Positions 1 to 5,155 of a DNA stretch of 5,762 bases are shown one piece after another. The DNA is from Pseudomonadota bacterium. GTDB lineage: Bacteria > Desulfobacterota > JADFVX01. The stretch spans positions 1 through 5,762 of the forward strand of contig JADFVX010000082.1 of the NCBI GenBank assembly GCA_015222755.1. The letters run 5' to 3'. Positions within the stretch are counted from its first letter, which is position 1. Each line of letters opens with the position of its first letter. A program made the position numbers and the translations under genes. The notes beneath the pieces are model-generated. The model was given only the letters and a program-made list of their open reading frames with translations. It did no database searches and was not told where the DNA came from.

Positions 1-35
1 ATCTTTCTTTGTGTCCTTTGTGCCTCTGTGGTGAA
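1..35. repeat. Degenerate CACARAG tandem repeat at the window edge
   Basis: On the minus strand the sequence just after the last stop reads ACCACAGAG, GCACAAAG, GACACAAAG: three units of 8-9 nt with core CACARAG, running on towards the edge. Similar 'accacagagacacagag' intergenic sequences are, from memory, common between genes in some environmental genomes. Its extent is cut by the window. No terminator for the operon is visible here. Confidence 0.5.
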
Positions 36-1535
36 TTAAAAATTTTTATTAGTCGCATTATACTTCCCAACAGGCTTCTTAAAGGGCATCCTCTTTTTAA
101 CTTCCAGCTTGGCGGTATCGTAGATGACGACTTCTCCCTCATCCTCCCAGACAGATACAAGGGCATGGCGGCCCTCCTTGTCAAATTCGATATGCATGGC
201 GCGTTTGCCGGGCTGGGGGATTACCTCGGCTACGGCCTTAAGGGTCTTCTTGTCTATCAGCTGTATTGTATCGCTCCCGGTATCGACCCAGATGTGTTGT
301 ATTTTATCATGTGTTCTGGCAAAAAAACCAGCGCCTTTTGTCTTTACAGAAGCCATTACCTCCCAGTCATACATCTTCATCACAGTAAGGAGAGGCTTCC
401 CTATTTGCGGAAAGGCTGCAAAGGTATCCCCGCCCTCTGTCCATACGGCGGCAGAGGCAAGATGAGGCATGCCTCCTTCGGCAGGGAAGGTCTTCACCAC
501 CTCGCCCTTATCAAGGTCCACAACACTGAAATGGTCCGACCCACGGGCCGTACCGATGAGAAAGCCCTCTTTGGGGTCTATAAAAAAATCAGTGAAGGGC
601 TGGTCTATGGAAATCCTTCTTAGGTCTAAGGAGCTATCGTCTATAAGCAATATTTCATGCTTGTCTTTGATAGAAAGAACAAACTGTCCCCTTGTTTTAA
701 GCGTATAAACTGCACCCGGCGTGCCTTCCGGATCGATTATTTCCTTAGGCTTCATGCTGAAAGCATCTATTATGACCAGGTTTTTTGGCAAGAGATTTGC
801 CTGTGCAATATAGTCACCAGAGCTGGATACGGCGATATTCCTCGTACTGATACCACCTCTGATCTTGCCAACGAGCTTTTGATCATAGAGATCATACTTA
901 ACTAAGAGGCCGCCCCTGGATATTGCGAAGGCATAGCGCAGATCCCGTCCGTATTTAGGGCCGCCATGTATGGCACCAACATCTACGACACCAAGACGCT
1001 GAAAACTGTCGCCATCCATAAAATGAACTCTGCCTTCACCGCCTTCAACTATCATAAAGAAGTTGCTCATGTCGAACCTGGGTTCCTTTTCTTCAAGACT
1101 GAAGTAGGAGGTCTCCCATGTTTTCCTTATATCATCCATGCCCCATACAGGGCTTTCCAGAGGGGTCCTGATATATGTAAGGATAGAGTCTAGCTCTGCA
1201 CCCTTTAATAAGTCTTTAAATGGGGGCATATTGGTAGCAGGAAGGCCTTCTGCAATTATCTCCCTGATAGCTTTCGCCTTTTTCCTGCCGAAATATTCCG
1301 GCAAAAGGGGTGGGCCTACCAGTCCATACCTCTCTTCATGGTGACACCCTGAACAGTGTTTCAGATAGAGGTCTCTACCCCTTTTCTCAGCTACTGCACC
1401 AGCTGGCACATCAGCATCAGAGGCCTTGACAACATGGGGCACCTTTTTTGAGTCACAGGCCTGGATACCTGTGAAAACAATGGAGAAAAGAAAAAAAACT
1501 ACTATTAATGGTGTTCCGTTTTTCAATTTATTCAT
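36..1535 (-). CDS. Cytochrome c / cytochrome d1-like fusion lipoprotein (NirS-like, catalytic His missing)
   Basis: A 499-residue protein. The N-terminus is a hydrophobic signal with a likely lipobox (GIQAC, Cys27); Asp at +2 would favour inner-membrane retention by enterobacterial rules. A cytochrome c domain follows: CSGCH (61-65) and Met103 in TNMPPF. From about residue 155 to the end it matches the eight-bladed propeller of cytochrome cd1: AIHGGPKYGRD (188-198, His190 at the proximal d1 ligand position), FARTHDKIQHIWVDT (405-419), MHIEFDKEG (447-455), and an ending PVGKYNATNK very close to the NirS C-terminus. By eye alignment, the two distal-pocket histidines of nitrite reductase (His327 and His369 of Pseudomonas aeruginosa NirS) fall in TLKTRGQF (278-285) and PFTDFFID (313-320), with no His at either. 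Nitrite reduction is therefore doubtful. It could be a NirN/NirF-like d1-handling protein, a redox partner or a sensor. It follows a terminator-like hairpin and has a weak ribosome site; TTG at 1526 is an alternative start. Confidence 0.85.
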   Translation of the reverse strand: MNKLKNGTPLIVVFFLFSIVFTGIQACDSKKVPHVVKASDADVPAGAVAEKRGRDLYLKHCSGCHHEERYGLVGPPLLPEYFGRKKAKAIREIIAEGLPATNMPPFKDLLKGAELDSILTYIRTPLESPVWGMDDIRKTWETSYFSLEEKEPRFDMSNFFMIVEGGEGRVHFMDGDSFQRLGVVDVGAIHGGPKYGRDLRYAFAISRGGLLVKYDLYDQKLVGKIRGGISTRNIAVSSSGDYIAQANLLPKNLVIIDAFSMKPKEIIDPEGTPGAVYTLKTRGQFVLSIKDKHEILLIDDSSLDLRRISIDQPFTDFFIDPKEGFLIGTARGSDHFSVVDLDKGEVVKTFPAEGGMPHLASAAVWTEGGDTFAAFPQIGKPLLTVMKMYDWEVMASVKTKGAGFFARTHDKIQHIWVDTGSDTIQLIDKKTLKAVAEVIPQPGKRAMHIEFDKEGRHALVSVWEDEGEVVIYDTAKLEVKKRMPFKKPVGKYNATNKNF

Positions 1536-1541
1536 CCTGCT
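1536..1541 (-). promoter_or_regulatory. Weak or misplaced ribosome binding site of the cytochrome c/d1 gene
   Basis: The only SD-like bases (AGCAGG) abut the ATG at 1535 with no spacer. They lie 9 nt before an in-frame TTG at 1526 (codon 4), a normal distance. Either the ATG is poorly initiated, or TTG is the real start; the signal peptide and lipobox survive in both cases. Confidence 0.45.
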
Positions 1542-1550
1542 TTAAACAAT

Positions 1551-1576
1551 AAAAAAAGGGGAGGTCACCCTCCCCT
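1551..1576 (-). terminator. Intrinsic terminator / attenuator hairpin inside the operon
   Basis: Read on the minus strand, GGGGAGG (1575-1569), loop GTGA and CCTCCCC (1564-1558) form a perfect 7-bp GC-rich stem, extended by an A-T pair, followed directly by seven T residues (1557-1551). It lies 26 bp after the stop of the small cytochrome gene and only 15 bp before the ATG of the cytochrome c/d1 gene. That leaves no room for a separate promoter between the T tract and that start. It therefore probably acts as a partial terminator or 3'-end stabiliser that lowers expression of the last gene relative to the cytochromes (inference). Confidence 0.85.
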
Positions 1577-1602
1577 AGAGTTTAAATGAACTGCGGCCTA
1601 AC

Positions 1603-2028
1603 TTACTTTGTAAATTCCTTCTGCATATACTGAATTACTCTCCAGATCTTCTTCTCTGAGAGGTTGGCATCTGTTCCAAGCCCGAATGCCTCCATGTCAG
1701 TACCTTCACTTCCCTTCTCAATGATCCAGTAGAGCTGGCCGTCTGACCTTCCCTTCATGTAACCTGCTGCGCTAAATGCAGTTGGTGCGACCTTAAGGCC
1801 TTCTGCAGATGTTCCCTTGCCATCACCCTTTGATCCGTGGCACTTCTTACATTTCTTCTTGTAGGTCTTTGCGCCTTTTTCCAGGGCCTTCTTCGATGCT
1901 TTTTTTGGAGCTTTTTTAGAAAGGTAATCAGCAGGCGCCGTCGGTGTAACATGGCCACCTGCCATAGCAGCGCTGGCAACAAACATAAACATTACCGCAA
2001 CAATAGATCCAATAATTTTTGATTTCAT
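1603..2028 (-). CDS. Small periplasmic monoheme cytochrome c
   Basis: A 141-residue class I-type cytochrome c. A Sec signal peptide (1-23, ending SAAMA) is followed by a short arm and a single heme domain: CKKCH at 60-64 for covalent heme, and Met112 in GTDMEAFG as the likely sixth ligand, followed by a C-terminal helix (about 123-138) with the aromatic residues usual in this fold. The arm and heme region are very lysine-rich: 15 lysines between residues 38 and 71, including three copies of a KKAx tetrapeptide (38-49). This would make a strongly positive surface, suited to docking on acidic partners. It lies 60 bp after the pentaheme gene and is followed 26 bp downstream by a terminator-like hairpin. 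Likely a soluble shuttle between the membrane complex and the cytochrome c/d1 lipoprotein; a NirC- or NirM-like role is possible but not shown. Confidence 0.9.
   Translation of the reverse strand: MKSKIIGSIVAVMFMFVASAAMAGGHVTPTAPADYLSKKAPKKASKKALEKGAKTYKKKCKKCHGSKGDGKGTSAEGLKVAPTAFSAAGYMKGRSDGQLYWIIEKGSEGTDMEAFGLGTDANLSEKKIWRVIQYMQKEFTK
1882..1917 (-). repeat. Imperfect 12-bp tandem repeat encoding KKAx x3
   Basis: Three consecutive 12-nt units inside the small cytochrome c gene encode KKAP, KKAS and KKAL (residues 38-49). The next four codons (EKGA) look like a decayed fourth unit. It forms the basic arm before the heme domain. Confidence 0.6.
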
Positions 2029-2033
2029 AAATT

Positions 2034-2039
2034 CCTCCT
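2034..2039 (-). promoter_or_regulatory. Strong ribosome binding site of the small cytochrome c gene
   Basis: AGGAGG, within AAAGGAGGAATTT, lies 5 nt before the ATG at 2028. It is the strongest match to the anti-SD sequence in the window, consistent with an abundant soluble electron carrier. The 60-bp gap after the pentaheme gene shows no convincing promoter. Confidence 0.8.
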
Positions 2040-2088
2040 TTAATAGTTTACGTTTTTCAGGGTAACGAGCACCCCGTATTAATATTTA

Positions 2089-2733
2089 TTATTTGGCCTT
2101 TATACCCAGCATTTCTTTTCTGTTCTCCCACTCAACTTCATTATGAACGAGATTATAGTGACACTTTATGCACTGAACATTATCGATGCCATTTTTCAAT
2201 TCCTTCTTGTGCTGGCTGATCGTCTCTTTGAAATTATTGTTCTTGATATGACAATCCTTGCAGGCCTGGCTCTTGTTCTGTACAAATTTTTCTCTGGCTA
2301 TTGCCGCAAGTGCAGGACGGACTTCTTCCTCCCACAATGTATTGTCGTGGATCGAGGTACGGACCTTCCGCCATTTTACCGGGTTGTAGAACATATACTT
2401 GGCCCATGTGCCGACACTATGCGGCTCATGACAATTTGAGCAGCCCGGCCTTAAAGCCTCACGCTCTGTCTCAAAATGTGCCGATTCCTTGAATTCGGCG
2501 TAGGGCTGGGGATGACACTCTGCACAACCCGTAAGAACTCCGCCCGGCTTTTCCATCTTAACCTTGTCATTAAAGGCATATTCACCGGGGTCATAAAACG
2601 CCTTGTGGCAAAAGCTACAAAAACCCTTGGCCTCTATCGTTCCATGCGACATAAACATGACCGCCCCAATAGCACACACCGCTAAAAAGCCCGACAGACT
2701 GCCGACAATCATTATTATCTGTTTTCTTGACAC
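2089..2733 (-). CDS. Membrane-anchored pentaheme c-type cytochrome, NapC/NirT-like
   Basis: A 214-residue protein with one N-terminal membrane helix (about 5-28) and a periplasmic domain carrying five CXXCH heme sites: CSFCH (39), CAECH (70), CSNCH (98), CKDCH (158) and CIKCH (188). Six other histidines (30, 86, 105, 129, 175, 197) could supply sixth ligands, so five bis-His hemes are feasible. Spacing, the SAHFE segment after heme 2, and the ending CIKCHYNLVHNE resemble NapC/NirT/NrfH quinol dehydrogenases. These normally carry four hemes in about 170-200 residues; a fifth is packed in here. The first heme lacks the CxxCHxM methionine typical of NrfH. It starts 11 bp after the molybdopterin-family gene. 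Likely role (inference): electron transfer between the quinone pool or NrfD subunit and periplasmic partners, comparable to ActA, QrcA or TorC. No close gene name can be given. Confidence 0.88.
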   Translation of the reverse strand: MSRKQIIMIVGSLSGFLAVCAIGAVMFMSHGTIEAKGFCSFCHKAFYDPGEYAFNDKVKMEKPGGVLTGCAECHPQPYAEFKESAHFETEREALRPGCSNCHEPHSVGTWAKYMFYNPVKWRKVRTSIHDNTLWEEEVRPALAAIAREKFVQNKSQACKDCHIKNNNFKETISQHKKELKNGIDNVQCIKCHYNLVHNEVEWENRKEMLGIKAK

Positions 2734-2740
2734 AGCTTAC

Positions 2741-2746
2741 CCTCCT
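2741..2746 (-). promoter_or_regulatory. Ribosome binding site fixing a GTG start for the pentaheme cytochrome
   Basis: AGGAGG sits 7 nt before the GTG at 2733 and overlaps the TAG stop of the upstream gene (2747-2745). The next in-frame ATG (residue 8) would lie inside the membrane anchor and has no such site, so GTG is the better start. Stop/SD overlap suggests coupled translation. Confidence 0.8.
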
Positions 2747-5141
2747 AAACCTTAGCCTGTTCTGATGCCTGTTTAAAATAGGCATTATGGCTCTTCATGT
2801 CCGCCTTGATATCCCCATATTTATCGCCGCTCTTTGCCTTTTCAACTTTAACTACAAAAGACATGGAGGCTCCACCTCCGGCAGGATCTACAAAAAGAGG
2901 GAATATATCATTGGGGTTAACACCATTGTCCCTCCACCAGAGATTGTAGTGAATATCAGGATCATTTTTACCCGATAGTGCATCTCTGTGGGGGTCTGCA
3001 TTTGCTACCGCACCGAAAGCCGTGTGCCCTGAAGATGCAGCCATCGCAACCACTCCCGGACGAATAGCATTAGTAGCCCTTATCTTTGTAATAATGTAAC
3101 CGACAGAGCTAATCAACCTTACCAGGGCCCCGTCTTTCAAACCTTTTTCGTGGGCAGTTTCCTTATTAATCATGCAATGGTTGGAATGGACCTTCTCGGC
3201 AAGGTGCTTGTTGTTTGCCGTAGTTGAACCTGCATGATAGGCCGTTTTGTAGGTTACAAAGATAAGGCCTTCCTCTCCGGCGTCCTTAAGATTTTCAGGC
3301 TTATGCCATACAGGAAGAGGCTCAAGACCCTTTTCTTTCAGGCTGGCAGAATAAATCTCTATCTTCTTTGATGCCGTAGAGAACCCGCCATTTTTCTTGT
3401 GCAAGCCATAGCTGGCCTCAACGGCTTCACCATCATCATTTACGAAGCGACCGGTTGCAGTATCGACACTTCCATAAACCGGCCAGAGAGAGTAATCCTC
3501 CATCGCCTCAAAACCACCATCTTCTTCCATCTCAGAAACACCTTCAAAATAGGAAGTCATAAGTGATTCTGTATCCTCAAAATCCCAGAATTCAGCATAA
3601 CCTTTTTCACCCTCAGGATCCAGGGTCTGAATAATATCCCTCAGGATGACAACCGGCTCCCTAACATTTTCCGGTGCTTCTGCTATAGGCATCCTTGCAG
3701 CCGCCCACGGCATGAGAGATGTTGGGCTTGAAACCGGCTCATAACGCTCTAGAAATAGAGCCTCCGGCAAAATTATATCACTAAGGCTGGAGGTCTCGCT
3801 CATAGTAGATGCGATAGATACAAAGAAGGGAACAAGGCTCTCATTGCTGAGGACATTACGCCAAACTACAGCACCAGCAGCGCTGTACGCAGGGTTCGTA
3901 TTGTAGTTAAACAAAACAGAGGTCTTGACTTCTCCATTTTTCAGCTTATGGGGGAATCTGGCAGCATTCACATCGGAGCTTTCTTTCACGCCTTCCGGAG
4001 CAGGCTCTATATCTCCCCATGTGATTTTTCTGGGAAGGCAGTAACCGCCCTTCACCTCAACGTTACCTGTAATTATCGGCAGCAGCATTATTGCACGCTC
4101 TGTGTAGACACCGTTAGTATGAGATGATGCCCCCCTGTAGCTAAAGGCCGTCGCAGGTTTTGTCTTGGCAAACTCGATGGCTATCTTTCTGATTTTATCC
4201 GCCGAAATACCGCTCTCTTCTTCCGCCATCTCCAGGCTAAACTTCTCAAGATGCTCAGCAAGCTTATCTGCCGAATAATTAGTCCACTTATTTATAAACG
4301 CCCTGTCTGCAAGGCCCTCTTGCATTATTACATTTGCCATTGCAAGGGCAACAAGTCCGTCAGTTCCAGGGACAATGGGCACCCACTCATCAGACTTGCC
4401 AGCCGTCATTGACATGCGAGGGTCAAAGGTTATCAGCTTTGCATGATTATCAGTCCTGCCATCTACCAGTGTTTGGGCAAAGGGCTCGAATGTCTCGAAT
4501 ATATTGGAGCCGAAATTCAGTACGTAGCGAGAGTTTGCAAAATCCGGGGTTTCAATCTCTTCTCCCCAGGTCAAGCGCTGTCCGGCCTTTTTATTGGTAT
4601 CTCCTGCCATTTTGTAGATCGCTGAGGAACCCAGAGTATCCATAAATCTCTTGAATTCTGACCCGCCGCCATCCTCGCCTATAACGAGGCTTATATTGTC
4701 GGCACTCCCAACCTGAAGAGCTGCATCAAGCCGCTTTGAGATCTGACCAAGAGCCTCATCCCAGCCGATCTTTTTCCATTTTCCCTCACCCCGTTTCCCG
4801 GTACGCATCATTGGCTGCATGATCCTGTCCTGGTCTGTCAGGCTTTCATGTGATACAAGGTCAAGCGCCTTCGATCTCCCGCGTGATGCGATATGGACTG
4901 GATGGCCTTGTACCTTTACCACCTTGTCGCCACCTTCGACAAAAACTTCGAGTGGGCTTTTCAGTTTTGCATAGGGGCTGACCGTATATGCAGCCTCCCT
5001 CTTGGCGGCAACCCTTGCGTAATTGTACGACTCTTCGCCTTTACCCAGCTCCATTGCATCAGCCTGATTTTTCAGGCCCGCAACAGCAACAGCGGTTGCA
5101 CCGCTCACCTTCAGGAACTGTCTTCTATTCATCTTTGACAT
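2745..5141 (-). CDS. Tat-exported molybdopterin oxidoreductase-family protein lacking the [4Fe-4S] cysteines
   Basis: A 798-residue DMSO reductase superfamily protein, closest in style to PsrA/PhsA/TtrA catalytic subunits. A twin-arginine signal (NRRQFLKVSG, residues 5-14) with a likely cut after ADA (residue 29) places it in the periplasm, folded. Family blocks in order: the former iron-sulfur domain (about 50-110); GSNIFET (211-217); PRMSMTAGKSDEW and PGTDG (241-262); the GASSHTNG region (337-344) and ITGNVEVKGG (357-366); NTNPAYS (415-421); SDIILPEALFLERYEP (454-469); and a C-terminal pterin-binding region with SGHTAFG (704-710), RDNGVNPND (737-745) and DPAGGG (752-757). The cluster motif CxxCxxxC reads SPYAKLKS, and the protein has only two cysteines (368 and 656). 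No Cys or Sec is available as a molybdenum ligand in the usual loop (170-193), where Asp181 or Thr182 lies. The pterin-contact blocks look intact, so molybdenum binding remains possible. Alternatives are a QrcB/ActB-like structural subunit or a TorA-like cluster-free reductase. Substrate unknown. Confidence 0.9.
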   Translation of the reverse strand: MSKMNRRQFLKVSGATAVAVAGLKNQADAMELGKGEESYNYARVAAKREAAYTVSPYAKLKSPLEVFVEGGDKVVKVQGHPVHIASRGRSKALDLVSHESLTDQDRIMQPMMRTGKRGEGKWKKIGWDEALGQISKRLDAALQVGSADNISLVIGEDGGGSEFKRFMDTLGSSAIYKMAGDTNKKAGQRLTWGEEIETPDFANSRYVLNFGSNIFETFEPFAQTLVDGRTDNHAKLITFDPRMSMTAGKSDEWVPIVPGTDGLVALAMANVIMQEGLADRAFINKWTNYSADKLAEHLEKFSLEMAEEESGISADKIRKIAIEFAKTKPATAFSYRGASSHTNGVYTERAIMLLPIITGNVEVKGGYCLPRKITWGDIEPAPEGVKESSDVNAARFPHKLKNGEVKTSVLFNYNTNPAYSAAGAVVWRNVLSNESLVPFFVSIASTMSETSSLSDIILPEALFLERYEPVSSPTSLMPWAAARMPIAEAPENVREPVVILRDIIQTLDPEGEKGYAEFWDFEDTESLMTSYFEGVSEMEEDGGFEAMEDYSLWPVYGSVDTATGRFVNDDGEAVEASYGLHKKNGGFSTASKKIEIYSASLKEKGLEPLPVWHKPENLKDAGEEGLIFVTYKTAYHAGSTTANNKHLAEKVHSNHCMINKETAHEKGLKDGALVRLISSVGYIITKIRATNAIRPGVVAMAASSGHTAFGAVANADPHRDALSGKNDPDIHYNLWWRDNGVNPNDIFPLFVDPAGGGASMSFVVKVEKAKSGDKYGDIKADMKSHNAYFKQASEQAKV

Positions 5142-5149
5142 ATCATCAA

Positions 5150-5155
5150 CTCCTT
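5150..5155 (-). promoter_or_regulatory. Ribosome binding site of the molybdopterin-family gene, overlapping the upstream stop
   Basis: AAGGAG lies 8 nt before the ATG at 5141 and shares bases with the TAA stop of the NrfD-like gene (5156-5154). It supports the ATG at 5141 over the in-frame ATG three codons later, and suggests translational coupling. Confidence 0.8.

Noticed and set aside
9..623. Long open frame on the plus strand (204 codons)
   Set aside because: It lies wholly opposite the cytochrome c/d1 gene, has no recognisable domain, and its opposite strand carries clear family motifs. It is a shadow of the real gene, as are the other plus-strand frames.
36..1535. Naming the last gene nirS (nitrite reductase)
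   Set aside because: Overall fold and C-terminus match, but the catalytic distal histidines are absent by eye alignment and the protein is a likely lipoprotein. The gene symbol would mislead.
2058..2076. Hairpin between the pentaheme and monoheme cytochrome genes (6-bp stem with one G-T pair, 7-nt loop)
   Set aside because: On the minus strand it is followed by AAAAACG, not a T tract, and the stem is short and imperfect. Not supported as a terminator or riboswitch.
2029..2088. Possible promoter ahead of the small cytochrome c gene
   Set aside because: Only AT-rich bases and no -35/-10 pair with acceptable spacing; read-through from the upstream genes explains expression.
3411..3614. Acidic stretch in the molybdopterin-family protein (residues about 510-577) as an inserted domain
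   Set aside because: PsrA/TtrA-type proteins have a variable segment at this place before the GGFSTASKKIEIYS block; nothing indicates a foreign insertion.
2745..5141. Naming the molybdopterin-family gene ttrA, psrA or qrcB
   Set aside because: It lacks the iron-sulfur and Mo-ligand cysteines of TtrA/PsrA, while its intact pterin blocks and the gene order differ from qrcABCD. No substrate can be assigned from the sequence.
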